Source of the DNA: Tilletiaria anomala UBC 951
Lineage: Eukaryota; Basidiomycota; Exobasidiomycetes; Georgefischeriales; Tilletiariaceae
Length of the DNA stretch: 64,000 nucleotides
Direction: 5' to 3'
Assembly (NCBI RefSeq): GCF_000711695.1
Contig: NW_013547004.1
Span: 148,330-212,329 of the forward strand
The notes below the pieces were generated by a model that was not told where the DNA came from, made no database searches, and saw only the letters and a list, made by a program, of their open reading frames with translations. A program made the position numbers and the translations under genes. Position 1 is the stretch's first letter. The number at the start of each line of letters is the position of its first letter. Shown piece after piece: positions 11,421-23,216 of the stretch.

Positions 11421-12875
11421 ATGGCGCGCGAAGTCCTGTTCCCGCAACTGATTGAGGCGACGCGGCCATACTGTATCAAATATGGTGTACCAACGATGGC
11501 GCCACACGTGCCCACGATCTTGCTCTCACTTTCCGCGTGGGTGACGATCCAGTTGGCGTCGTCGGCTCTGTCGCCTCTCATCTTCAAGCAGAGCTTCGCC
11601 AAGATGAACAGGCGCACACGCATTAACTGGGACATCCACGTCGTCTCGTTCGTGCATGCTAGCATCGTCACGCCCGCTGCGGCGGCGATCTGGTGGAAGA
11701 TCAGACAGCAGGGCGGCTTGGAGGCCAAGGTGCACCCGCTCGCGGCGAACAGGACATACGGGTACGACTATGAGACGGGCCAGGTGTACGCCATTGCTTT
11801 GGGGTGAGTTGTGCGCGATCGCCAGACAGTAGCGATGCAGATGCAGAACACACAGAAATGGTCAAGTGCTCACGTCTTTCGCAGCTACTTTATCTGGGAC
11901 ACTGTCATTTCGCTTCTGGTACGTTATCCTCTTGCCAAAGCGCTACTCTCCAAGCGCGGCCAGCATACTCACTACCCCGCTGCTCTCTGACAGTACGAGG
12001 GCCCTGCATTCATCGCACATGGCGTCGTTTGCTTTATCGCCTTCGCGTTGGCTTACGTGAGTCATGACCATGCTGTTCTGTGCAGCGTAGCGTTGCGGCA
12101 TTCCGTCTAACCTGCTTGACATACGCCCGCCCGCACAGTCGCCCGTCTTCATGTACGATGGCCTTGGTTTCCTGATGTGGGAAGCTTCTACCCGTACGTG
12201 CTTTCGTACCAGCCGTTCACCAAGTGATCGGCGGTGTACTGAGCCGGAGCTGAATGCCGCGTGTGCTCGTGCTTCCCTGCAGCGTTCTTGAACATCCATT
12301 GGTTCTTGGACAAACTCAGCATGACTGGATCGCTGGCGCAGCTGATCAATGCAGTCTTCCTACTTGGCGCGTATGTCTCCGTGAGATTGGTGTTTGGAGT
12401 TTACAATGTGGGTGGTCGTCCTTTTGCATTCTTGCCTTTGTTCTTCCATTCGCCAGATATGACTACGCTGACACTGTGCATCGTCTTTGGTATAGTCCTT
12501 TTCCTGGTTCAAGCTGGCCAACTTCCCCGATGTCCCCCAAAATCCGCCACTGCCGATGCACATTCGCGCTTTCTATTCGGTCGGAAATCTGACCTTGAAC
12601 TCCCTCAACTTTATCTGGTTCCGAGCGGTAAGTAGCGTGCCTGCTTTTACAGTGCATTTCACAGGGACCACCTCCTGATGTCCGTGTGGATTTTGCAATG
12701 GTCGGACGCCTCTCTATCCCAGATGATCCGTGCCGTGTTGAAGCGCTTCCAAACCAAGCCGCATGCGAAGGAGAAGCTCGACGCGCAGAAGATTGAGAAA
12801 TTTGTTGTGCAGGGGAATGGGGACGAGGAGTTCGAGGAGGAGGCGGGAATCCGCAGGCGAACGACAAAGAAATAG
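11421..12875 (+). CDS. TLC-domain (TMEM56/TLCD-like) multi-pass membrane protein
   Basis: Seven exons: 11421-11803, 11885-11918, 11994-12056, 12139-12193, 12283-12407, 12496-12627 and 12723-12875 (314 aa, all phases consistent). TLC (TRAM-LAG1-CLN8) hallmarks include WDIHVVSFVHA around residue 73, then GYFIWDTVISLL and the segment NIHWFLDKLSMTGS. Several hydrophobic helices span the protein. The C-terminus is a charged Lys/Glu tail ending in RRTTKK, which could act as an ER-retention-like signal. TLC proteins of this type are ER or Golgi membrane proteins linked to lipid homeostasis; the LAG1 ceramide-synthase motif is not seen, so a ceramide synthase call is not made. Confidence 0.85.
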
Positions 12876-12917
12876 AGTAATTAAAGGATTGCGTCAACCT
12901 TTGCGCAATAATGAAAT

Positions 12918-12944
12918 GGCACACACGAGGGATCGAACCCGCTT
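12918..12944 (-). other. tRNA 3'-end-like segment (T-loop plus acceptor half)
   Basis: Read on the minus strand, this holds GGGTTCGATCCC, a near-perfect tRNA B-box/T-loop, followed by CTCGTGTGTGCCA, which looks like the 3' acceptor half of a fungal tRNA. No matching 5' acceptor (GGCACAC or similar) exists upstream on the minus strand, and the T-stem has only three pairs. It is therefore at most a tRNA relic, or chance. Confidence 0.3.
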
Positions 12945-13358
12945 CTCGCAATGTTGTCCTGATGCGGCTCGTCCCTTGGTCAATGCCCATAAACAATGGA
13001 CTGTCGGACGTCTCCATAGCGCCTGCGTACAGCCTTCAAAGTCTTGCTTGACGCAGGTGTTGATGGTGCTCGGCTTTACCTGCATCATGAAGCCGATATC
13101 ACAGTTTTGCTGGTGGGAGCCGACCGCGTCCCGCTTGCGATAAGAGGGTCGAATTGTGGTGTCCTCCGAGTCATAGCGCGAGAGAGTGCACGCTTCTCAG
13201 TTGCACTTATCGGCCGTGGCACATTATCTCTCATATTTCGAGGCTAAAGCTTGGAAGCCCCCAACATCCCCTCTGCGTATTCAAGAAGCTTTGAATAAAT
13301 ACATCTCGTCCCTATCTGGTCATACCTGTCTAGCTTGGACAGTCAAGAGATCGTCACA

Positions 13359-15116
13359 ATGAACCTACGGCTTCTTCTAGCAGCGACGGCGACGAAGCGA
13401 GCATCCGCTTTCGGGGCGCGTCGTTCACTCGCAACCGCCGCCGGCTTTGCGAACGAGCCGACGTCTCCGTCCATCGTTACAGATAGTGTTCCAGGTCCAA
13501 TCTCCAAGCAGCTTAGTGCTGAGATTGGAAAGTGGCAGGAGGACAGAGCTCATTGGTTTGCCGTCGACTACGAGAAAAGCGCTGGCAATTGGATCGCTGA
13601 TGCCGACGGCAACGTACTCCTCGATGTGTTCGCTCAAATTGGTGAGCTCCTCCATGGCCTCGGCGAGGATGTGTATGCACGCTAAATTGTGATCTTGCAT
13701 ACAGCCTCTATTGCTGTGGGGTACAACCACCCTGAGATTCTCAAGCTCGCCCGCAGTGTGAGTTGCCGTTCTAATCCTCCTGGAGGCAGGCAGCCTGATT
13801 GTATTCCCTACTGACGCTTTGATCCAAAGGATGAATTCATCACCGCAGCAATCAATCGACCGGCACTAGGCAATTTCCCGCCAGCAAAGTGGACCTCGTG
13901 GGTAGAATCTGGCCTCGGAAGCGTTCGTCCACAAGGCTTGCACAACATTTTCACTGCCATGTGCGGTTCCTGTGCGAATGAGAACGCATTCAAGGCTGCT
14001 TTCATGGCGTATACCGCCCGGCAACGGGGCTCCGATGCGGAGTTCACGCCAGAGGAGCTCAAGAGCTGTATGAAGAACGAAGCGCCTGGCAGCCCTGACC
14101 TAGCGATTCTTTCTTTTACATCTGCGGTAAGTATCGCACTCGAGGCTCCTTCATTGCCCCAGCTTTTGTTAAACGCATCGCCTTGAACAGTTCCATGGCC
14201 GTCTCTTTGGCAGTCTGAGCTCAACACGGTCGAAAGAAATTCACAAGCTTGGAATTCCAGCCTTCAAAAACTGGCCAGCTGTCCCGTGGCCAGCTGTCAA
14301 GTATCCCTTGTCCGAGTACTCACGTGAGAACAATGCCGCTGAGCAGCAGACGCTAGCGGAAGTAGAAGCGGTCATTGTTGATCGCAAGAAAAACGGCGGA
14401 GGAGAAATCGCCGCTGTTATCGTAGAGCCCATCGCGAGCGAGGGCGGTGATCAGCACGCTTCGAATACGTTCTTCAAGGGCCTGCGGGATATCACTGCGC
14501 GTCATGGTGTCTTCTTTATTGTGGATGAGGTCCAAACCGGCGTGGCTGCGACAGGAAAATTCTGGGCACATGAGTACTGGGGGCTCGACAGCCCGCCCGA
14601 CTTTGTGACGTTCAGCAAGAAGATGCAAGCAGCTGGATTTTACCATAAGCTCGAGACGCGACCCAACCTGCCATACCGAAGGTGTGTACACTCTGCTGAG
14701 CTGCAGCATTTCATGGAAGCTGACATTATGGTCCCGTTTGCAGCTTCGGAACCTGGCTCGGCCAGCCGACTGCAATCCTGCAAGCACGGGCGATCATCGA
14801 TATCATCCGAGACGAGTCGCTGCTGTCCAATGTGCAGTCTGTAGGTGCACATATTTTCTCTTCCCTCTCGGCGCTGTCGGCAAAGTATCCGGCGCATATT
14901 CGGTCCCTCAGGGGAGAAGGAAAAGGAACCTTCATTGCCTTTGATGCGAAAGATGCCCCAACCAGAGACATCTTGCTCGGCAAATTGAGGGCAAAGGGCG
15001 TAAATGTTGGCGGATGTGGCACCGCAGCTATCAGGCTCAGGCCCATGCTCGTGTTTCAGCAGCATCACGCGGATATCTTCTTGGGGAAGCTGGAGGAAGT
15101 CCTGAACGATATGTAA
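13359..15116 (+). CDS. UGA1: 4-aminobutyrate aminotransferase, mitochondrial
   Basis: PLP enzyme converting GABA and 2-oxoglutarate to succinate semialdehyde and glutamate in the GABA shunt. Exons: 13359-13641, 13705-13757, 13830-14126, 14191-14681 and 14744-15116 (498 aa). The first 35 or so residues are Arg/Ala/Ser-rich without acidic residues, a typical mitochondrial presequence. Family motifs in order are AVGYNHPEILKLARS, CGSCANENAFKAAF, FHGRLFGSLSSTRSKEIHK, IVEPIASEGGDQHAS, VDEVQTGVAATGKFWAHE (PLP-binding Asp) and TFSKKMQ, with the Schiff-base lysine. TWLGQPTAILQ and the C-terminal small domain follow. Length matches the eukaryotic family. Confidence 0.95.
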
Positions 15117-15872
15117 CTTGTTTATCATTGATTCAAGGGTGTCTCGATAGTACTGTTGGAGGCAACGGGTGCATTTGGTTGTAGATTCATTGTAGCCAGC
15201 GGGGGCATAAGCTCAAGTGCCCCGTTGTGGATCCCCTCGAAGGTCGGTTTCCATTGCACCTTCAACAGATATTGACCACACTTGCTGGCCATTTGACGGC
15301 GTTCGTCGCAATTTAAAATGCGTAGAGAGTTCAAGGAGAAGAATCCGTGACGGAGCTCCATCATTGAAGGCCTGCAGTTTGAATCTTCTAGGCGCCGGCG
15401 CCCACCACGCCCCAGTGCAGCGATTTCTATCCTTACTGACCTGAGAGCCTGAGCCATGAAAAATGACGGGCCCATCCTTTATATAACTTGACGGGTGATT
15501 ATGTAGCAGCGAAGAGGACTGTCAGTGTCAGAACATCAGCAAGGAGACTTGACTAATTCTGATGATATCCCTTTATCATTGCAAAGGAGATAAAAGACAT
15601 CACGTGCCTCGGCTGCGGACGTAAGCGCTGACGCCATTAGTGCAGGCCGTGTCTTGATACCACAGTCGGCACTCGCATCAAAGCTGCAAGCACGATCACC
15701 TCCGTTCGTCAACTGCTGCCTTCAGTTGTTAACGCGATATAATCTGACAAGCGCTTCAAAACGAAGAACAAATGCACAATTCGCATTTCGCATTTCGCTG
15801 CTATCGATTGCATTGCCTCTCTTCGCAGCGCTATTACACACTGCCCACACCTCTGACAGCCGCGACTCTTAC

Positions 15873-16750
15873 ATGTTCTCCCGACTCGCAGCGGCACTCC
15901 AAGGCTCGTCGCTAGCGCCTGTGAACATCCTCTCTCTGCCGACCGTACCAACAACGAGCATCGCTCAACAAGCCCAGGCATCGCTGTCGACAATGTCTTC
16001 CACATTGCCGCAGGTGGGAACCTTCGCTAATGGCTGCTACTGGGTACGGGCGGATTCGGGCCGCTACAGCACCTTCGATCGTTGGATTTAACTGACCCCT
16101 TCGGTTACGATATGCATTGTTGCCGATCGCTCAGGGTACCGAGCATATCTTCAGAGAGCACTACAAGGGTAAGGGGCTAGTGGACGCAAAGGTCGGGTTC
16201 ATCGGCGGGAAGGAAAGCAGCAAGAACCCGTCCTACGAGGAAGTCTGCACTGGGCGTACCGGGCACGCCGAGGCGTGCCAAGTTAAGTTCGACCCGAGCA
16301 AAGTCAGCTATGCAGAGCTCGTCGAGTTCTTCTACCGCACGCACGACCCGACTCAGATGAACCAACAAGGGAATGACCGTGGTACGCAGTACCGCTCGGC
16401 GCTGTTCCCGCACGATGTTGAACAGCTCGAGATTGCCAAGAAGGTCACACAGGAGGTACAAGAGAAGCACTTTACATCCAAAGGACAGAAAATCGTCACT
16501 CAGATTGACCAGCGGCCTGCAGATCATTTCTTCGAAGCGGATAAATATCACCAGGTGAGCAGGCTCAGCTCGAATCAATTCATGGTTGCTCAAGTCCGAT
16601 TGCTCACCTTGCGAAATCTGTAGGAATACCTATACAAGCATCCTAACGGGTGAGACTCCATCTTCGTAAGCTTTCCAATGTGTTGGCGACTGACATGGTT
16701 TGTTTTACTTCTCCAGCTACCAATGCGCAAACCATAGGCTGTGGTGGTAG
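15873..16750 (+). CDS. MXR1: Peptide methionine sulfoxide reductase MsrA
   Basis: Repairs methionine-S-sulfoxide in proteins and free methionine. Exons: 15873-16043, 16135-16554, 16624-16649 and 16717-16750 (216 aa). The catalytic Cys lies in NGCYWGTEH, split by intron 1 after the Trp codon. YEEVCTGRTGHAEACQVKFD, RTHDPTQMNQQGNDRGTQYR and the C-terminal GYQCANHRLWW, with the recycling Cys, follow. The usual motif is GCFWG; a Tyr replaces Phe here. Two in-frame starts exist: ATG 15873 gives an N-terminal extension with MFSRLAAALQG, suited to organelle import, and ATG 15993 gives a compact cytosolic form of 176 aa. Confidence 0.93.
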
Positions 16751-17160
16751 GCTTTGATGTTATCGTAAGACGGGGCACTCGCATTTCATGATTTTCTGGA
16801 TTAGTGGTGCTAGACGCGACGCACGTCCTGGTGATGCCTGCTGCGCGCATGTCTTGGACTGGAGTACACACGAAGTCCGAGCCTCCGACTGACTCTGAAT
16901 ACCGATTTCTTTTGGAAGCGTCGAAAAATGGAGCTCCAATGGAGTGAGGTTGCAATGCAATGCGATCGCCAAATTAAAAGAGGAAAAATGCATATTACAT
17001 CCCAACAATCTGATTGCGCCTCCGCCGCTACGAAAGACTAGAAGCACCAGGAGGCAAAAATAATTCTGCTCGAAGCGTCACTGGCCCAGCTGCAAGAGCT
17101 TTAAGAGTCGGCAGAGGGCTCAGAACTTGCACCAGTTGTCCCCATCAGAGACCTGCTTTT

Positions 17161-18408
17161 TTACGACTGGCTTGGCTTCTGAGCAACAAAGTGCATCATT
17201 GGCGTGAAGAGCCCAGCCCTGCCACCAGCGACAAGCGCCTCCGCGGCGACCTTGAGGCTCTCTCCAACATCGTACGTGCCCTTGGGTGCGAGGCGGGCGA
17301 GCTCAAGCACGCGCACGGCGGTCTGCGTGGTGAAGGTTCCAAGTTTGGTCATGCGCCAGCATTGGAAGAGGTCCCACAGGGTCTGGCATTTGCGCAGGTC
17401 GCCCTCAAGCGGGTAGTACCATGCGATGGCATCGCCCATGTCGGCGAGATCTTGCTCCTCTTCAATCTTGAAGCCAACGCTGTTAAGCGCGGACCGCGCC
17501 TGCTTGATCGAGCGCATCTCTGCGATGCCATCGCCAAGCTCAATACCATGCGCGATGCGCTTGTGTTCTGGCACAGAGGCGTCCCACTTGTCAGTCATGC
17601 ACCATTCGTAGAGGCCAAGCTGAAGAGGTGCATTTGCCGAGAACGCGAATAAATCATCAGTTCTGATCTTTGGTCAAAGCGGCCTCGAAGCGCCAAACAG
17701 AACTCACTCTTCCACCAGGCTTGAGCACCTTCAGGATTTCACCATAGACACCTTCCCAGGTAGGCGCGTGGCACGTCGCCTCGATCGCGTACACTGCATC
17801 AAAGCTGTTCTCGCCAAACTGCTCTGCGAGCTTCATAAAGTCGCCCTTGACGAATTCGCACTGCCCCTCGAGGCCAGCCTTCTTGGTGTACTTGCGCGCA
17901 CGCAGGACCTGGTATTCGTTGTTGTTGATGCCGACAATGTTGACGCCTGCAAAACGGGCGATCTCGCGCGCCGGCCCGCCGACGCCGCATCCGACATCGA
18001 GAACGCGCATGCCACGCTTAAGACCCATGGTGTGCGCCAGGTAGTGTTCGTGGCGTGCGATGGCCTGGTAGAAGGCCTCGCCCGGGTAGTAGCGCGCAAA
18101 GTGAAAGTTCTGGCCCCAGCCGTACTCGTACAGGTCGGTGGCGCCATCGTAGTAGCCTGACAGGGGCATGGGGATACGGAAGGGTGTAATATGTGAGCAA
18201 CAGATGCACTTGTGCAGGAAAGAAGGAAGAGAGCCGAGCGCTCACCATTGACCACGCTCGTGTACTCGGTCAGCCTGTTCTGAGTGTCAACTTCGCTATC
18301 GTTCTTGCTGTCCTTCTGCCAGAACTTGGTGTAGTTGGCAATCCCTTCGTTGTTGCGGACATCTCCGCTGCCATTGGGCTTGTTCGTGTCTGTTGCAACT
18401 GGAGCCAT
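17161..18408 (-). CDS. ERG6: Sterol 24-C-methyltransferase
   Basis: Methylates C-24 of the sterol side chain (zymosterol to fecosterol) with S-adenosylmethionine in ergosterol synthesis; associated with ER and lipid droplets. Exons on the minus strand: 18408-18246, 18156-17708 and 17619-17161 (356 aa). The sequence shows [19 protein letters not shown] (sterol-binding region I), the SAM-binding [18 protein letters not shown], then [20 protein letters not shown] and LKPGGR followed by [10 protein letters not shown]. The C-terminal domain ends in [15 protein letters not shown]. Length equals the fungal norm. Convergent with the MsrA gene; its upstream region is shared with the divergent J-domain gene. 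Confidence 0.96.
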
Positions 18409-19654
18409 GTTGAATGAGAAAGTTCGGAAGGATGTTGGGGTTGAAGAGGGAGAAGGAGAGACGGCGGGTGGCCAGCGGTGAGGAGGGAAGGATGAGCTAG
18501 CAGGGGGAGATGACTGCAGTGCGATGTCCTTTGGGGGGAAGTAAATACTACCACGTGTTTGACGTCGTGGAGATTGTGGTGTGGTGGTGGCTTAGAAAAA
18601 AGGATGCAATGAAGGACGACACGAATGCATATCTGGTCCCGTCAGCATGGATAGCTCCCAGCATCTGTCTGGGGTACTGGACGAAAGAGTTGAGTTACTA
18701 GGAGGAAATCTTCTGAAACCGCGCCACTCTGTTCTGCTGAGCGACGCGGTGGCACCAATAAAGTCAACCAACCCTTCACGCTCCCAGGGCCAACAACAGA
18801 CGAGAACTGTGCTGTGCTGCCCGGCAAAAGTGGAACGATAGAGAGAGCAGGAGGATGACAGCTTCGCAGGCAGCAGGGGTTGCCCCCGGAAACTTCGGTT
18901 CCAGCGGGATTTCGCCGCGGGCGCCCGGGGCGGAGGATTATTCTCACAGTTTGGGTCCCTTGATTTGGCAAATACTGTCAATTCAAGGTCTAACCCTTGC
19001 CAACTGCACGAGGGATTCTGGGGAGTTAGATATGACACACCGAGTAAAACACGTATTCCAGGGATGAGAGGCAAGCTTTGCGCACATTCCTGCCCCCATG
19101 ACTGAACTCTAGTCTGACTGCACGCGGGCACGCGCATGGCGAGAGTGGCGCGCCAACCGCCAGAAAGAGCGTCGCGCTGCCATTCACACGTTGCGCACAT
19201 GTGTGAAATGATGTGAAATCGCGGGGAAAAGGAACCACCGAGCGCTGATGAGCTCAGCCATACTGCCGGCCGAGCTACTGAGGTCATCCCTGATGGGAGG
19301 TCCCTATTCAGACAACCGGGATGGATCTTGAAGGCCGGCCGTGTTTAGATTACAGGACGCTTAATTGCAACATCACGACCGAGTGCGCTCCTCTGACCGC
19401 AAATCTGCATGACAAGACGAGGGGCGGCGGAATAGATTGACAAAACGTACCCTCTGCCTGTCCAGGCGGGCAACCGCACCTGTTCCCGGGCGCATCCCAA
19501 GGTCGAGCGGCAATCACAATCATTCGCGGTACAAAGAAGGCCAAGTGGAGCGGGTTGAGTTGACCTGCATCACTTGCCTTATCCGACCAGGCGCCCGCTT
19601 GCCTAGCGTGGCGTTGCATATGCCGACACGTACTCACTACCTCACCTAGCCGTG

Positions 19655-21697
19655 ATGTTCGTCGCTTCGACCTTGTACAACTATGGTATGTTGTGGCTCA
19701 ACGTGCCTGCCACATATTGTTGTTCCTCGATGGTTCCTGATGATTTCCTATTTCATGATGCATGATTTCAGCGACGAGGCCCGGTACTGCCCCCGGTGGC
19801 GATGCAGCAACCACAACCTTTTCGGCTTCGGCTGGCACACTGGACCCCAAACACGCACGCGTCAAGCGCAACCCCAAGAAGCGGCTCTCGAGCGCCAATG
19901 GCGCGGCATCGCCTTCGCCTACATATGGCTCCGGTATGCTGGAGTCCGAGCAACCGTCCTCTCTGTTGGCCTCATACGCCTCCGTCGCCGCGAATGGCTG
20001 CGCAGCCGGAGGAGCAAACGAGACGTCGGCGGAAGCGGAGGTCAGGCGCAAGAGAGAAGCAGCAAAGCAGGTAAAGGTCGCCGTTATCGACGAGATCCTC
20101 AGACAGGATGATCTGTACAAACTGCTCGATGTACCACGGAAAGCCAAGACGGATGAGATCCGCCGAGGGTTTTTGCGCCGAAGCAGGCTTTGCCATCCAG
20201 AGTGAGAAGCCTGTTTGTAAAGCGCACGAACGGCGCAACTGGGTCTGACGCTTCAACCACACCCCGCAGCAAATTTCCGGACTACCCTGCATCAACCATG
20301 GCCTTTCAGAAAATCAGCTTTGCCTACGAGACCCTGTCCAAGCCTTCCTCTCGGCGCATCTACGATGTGTCTGGTCGCACCGACTTTGCAGCATCGATGA
20401 ACCACGCCGCTGCCGCCGATGGCGCTGGGACCAGCGGCACGGCTGCCACAGGCGTCGGCGTTCACGACGAAGCACTCAACGGCGTGCTGTACAGCGTCTT
20501 TTGCGAGTTCATGGAGGGAGACTTTGAGATGGTCCGCGTCTTGGTCAACGCGCTCAATGAAGGGAATCCTGGATTGGAACTCGGGGACGATGCTGTGGAG
20601 AACTTGGAAGGCGCGTTCCGTCGGTTGCAATCGGCTGTCCTAAGTGAGCAGGCTTTCGCGTGTCTTCTTCAAATCATCAACTCTGCTCACCTCAGGATAC
20701 CTGACCCTTCTCATACATAGCCGGGAGAAAGTATTTGTCCATCATTCGTTTCGAGTTGATCAGGCTTTACGAGATCCAGCACTCCCTTCGACAGCTCTCC
20801 TATTTTGACATATTCGGTCGTCTGCGCCTCACGCTCCAGCTTGCACGTGTCACACTCAGCATTCCCATGGCCATTGACCAGGCGATGCTCGCACCCGGCG
20901 AGAGTACGCAGCAGGCAGGTGCAGCTACTGCGGACTCCGCAGCTGGTGCTCCAATGTCAGCAGCAGGACCAGAGATGCAAGCTGATTGTGCAAATACAAG
21001 TGCCGTGCAGTCGAGCGAGAGCGAAACGTACAGCGAGAGTGAGAGTGAGAGTGAGAGCGAGAGCGAATCGGGGGACATGTCGCACGATGAGGCGAGCTAC
21101 GTCAGCGCCAGCGACGACTCAGCGGCTACAGGTAACAAGTCGAGCCATTCCAAGAGGACTTTGACCGATTACACAAACGGCAGCGGACACCAGGCTCAAC
21201 GTGTCCAGCAATCAGACCGCCTCCGGCGCCGCCATGGTCATCGTCACGCACGCAGTACCCACCGACGCCGCTCACGTGCATGCTGCAACGCAATGCATCA
21301 GCCGACCGACTTTGGCATGGCGCCCGAAGACGCGAACGGCAGCAGCGACGAGGATGGGCATGGCGGTGCTGTCGTTCGGGACGCGCAGGCTGCGCGTGAA
21401 GCGAGAGCGGCTGCAAAAGAAGCGCAGCGAGCACGCAGAGCGATGCGCCGCGCCGAACGCCGCGCGCGGCAGCGACGCGGGCACTTGGAGGCGAGTGAGA
21501 ATGGCAGTGCTGATGTGAGCGGGGCGCACAGTTCCAGAGCAAGCGTGGATCCAAAAGGTGCTGCAGTCAATCCGGCGGGAAACAGGACAGGCCTCTTGGG
21601 GTCTACTGGCCGCGGACTTCTTAAGGGCGTCGTCACGTTGCTTGAGACTTCCGAGGGTTGGGTGCCAGGTGGCAGGCAAAATGCTGAGCAGGGTTGA
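19655..21697 (+). CDS. J-domain (Hsp40) co-chaperone with long Ser-Glu and basic C-terminal region
   Basis: Exons: 19655-19685, 19772-20201, 20270-20643 and 20721-21697 (603 aa). The J domain is at about residues 120-190: DDLYKLLDVPRKAKTDEIRR, then the HPD tripeptide formed across the second intron (CA.CC.GA | C), then ISFAYETLSKPSSRRIYD. Hsp70 stimulation is therefore expected. A conserved helical block after the third intron, beginning RKYLSIIRFELIRLYEIQ, follows. The rest is disordered: a Ser-Glu repeat at 21032-21067, a basic RRRHGHRHAR stretch and an Ala/Arg-rich coiled-coil-like segment. The start is uncertain: ATG 19655 with an 86-bp intron has the better context, but ATG 19762 without that intron is possible. 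It could act with Hsp70 at a membrane; I cannot name the orthologue. Confidence 0.82.
21032..21067 (+). repeat. AGTGAG/AGCGAG hexanucleotide repeat (Ser-Glu tract)
   Basis: About six tandem AGYGAG units encode alternating Ser-Glu in the J-domain protein. The tract is likely a phosphorylatable acidic linker. Confidence 0.85.
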
Positions 21698-22059
21698 GCG
21701 CTCGCTCACGTCACTCAGTCCTTGGCACAGCGGTTCGGAGTAGCCTTGTCACTTTCATTCGGAGCAGTACAGCACTTTCATATCCTTTTTCTAGAACAAG
21801 GTTGGGCGGACCGGCGGACTCTTTTCATCAACTTAAGGGCATAGCAAGACACGACACATCCATCAGCATTCACTTTGTACTCTTTGTTCACCTGTTTTAG
21901 ATACCCGGGCATTCTAGATCACAATCTTTGAATGGCAGTCGAACACGGCGAAAAAGAAGTCGCAAGCCACATGATATCTTCACACGTGAAAGTACAGGGT
22001 CGGTACTGTGGAACGCGATTCAAATTGGGCTACAGCGACCTGCATTGGATGCGAGGCGC

Positions 22060-22610
22060 TCAAGCGTCGATCATGGTGACCTCGACCTCCACACCAGGCT
22101 CCAGGGAGATACGAGTCTAGAATGATGCAAAAGAAGGGGTCGATTCAGCTTCTCATTTGCATAGGGAAACCTTTAACCTGGCATATCCAGCAACTCACGA
22201 TCTGCTTGACAATCTCCGAGGGGCTGTGGAGGTCGATGAGACGCTTGTGGATCCTGAGCTCAAACCTGTCCCAGGTCTTGGAGCCTTCACCACAGGGCGA
22301 CTTGCGCACCGTGTGGCTGAGGACCTTTGTGGGAAGGCGGACAGGGCCCTTGACGTTCAGCTGCTTGTCCTTGGAACGCGAGATGAGGTCGGCGCAGACT
22401 GTGTGACAGAAGATATTGCCAGAGATTCAGCATCCGCGCTCAAGGCAGACGTCATATGTGCAGCTCCTCCACGTGAGGCCATGATCTGAGAGGAAACGTA
22501 CCCTTCTCGAGGTTCTTGACATTGCGGCTGGTCAGGGTGATCCTGATCTTGTGGATCTTCTGGGAAGGAGCGCCGGCATCGACGTCCTTGTCCTTGGCGA
22601 CGTAACTCAT
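22060..22610 (-). CDS. RPS20: 40S ribosomal protein uS10 (S20)
   Basis: Small-subunit ribosomal protein of the 40S head. Exons on the minus strand: 22610-22502, 22398-22199 and 22116-22060 (121 aa, the usual length). Recognisable stretches are [55 protein letters not shown] and [17 protein letters not shown], with a C-terminal [11 protein letters not shown]. Two short introns interrupt it, as is common for fungal ribosomal protein genes. The 606-bp divergent region to the neighbouring + strand gene is likely its promoter. Confidence 0.97.
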
Positions 22611-23216
22611 TTTGTTGGCGGTAAAGAAAAAAGAGACAGCGGTGACCAAGGTAACCTGTACGAGCTGTAGCCTTTGCTGCTTGCTGACTGGTTAAGGGGC
22701 ACAGATGGTGGAGTGAAAGAGGAATGAGGTGAAAAAAGTCGAGGTTCCATGGACCCACGAAGGAGCAACCAGTGCGTCGGTCACGTGTGCGCTTGGGCGG
22801 AATCAAGCCAGCGAGCTTTTCCGCCGCAGCAGGCAAATTGCCTAACCAACGGCTTGGACCGATTCGCACAACGGAACTCGGAACAGCGACGGCATTTGCA
22901 CAAGCCTTCTCCGGCCTTCCCCCTCGCCTGTGCGACTTGCAGAGTGGCACGTGCAGGCAGCTCGTCTGTGTCTAAGGCGGTGCTTCTTCCAGAGCTTTCT
23001 GTTCGCCTGACGTCTAGGTGCATCTTGACTTTGGGCTGTCAAAGTCAAGCTTCGAACCTGCCCAACCGATGATACAACTATCTGTTCAATCTCCACCATA
23101 CCTTCTCCTATTAGGGTGCTCTTTGGGACAAGTATAGTCCTTTGCCTCTTCGTTTCACACACCCTCGATCGCAAGTACCTGCACATAAACCCCTGCGAGC
23201 AAGCATTTAAGCAACC

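Noticed and set aside
18592-19287. 231-codon minus-strand open frame between ERG6 and the J-domain gene
   Set aside because: It lies in the divergent promoter region, with mixed composition, no domain and overlapping + strand frames.
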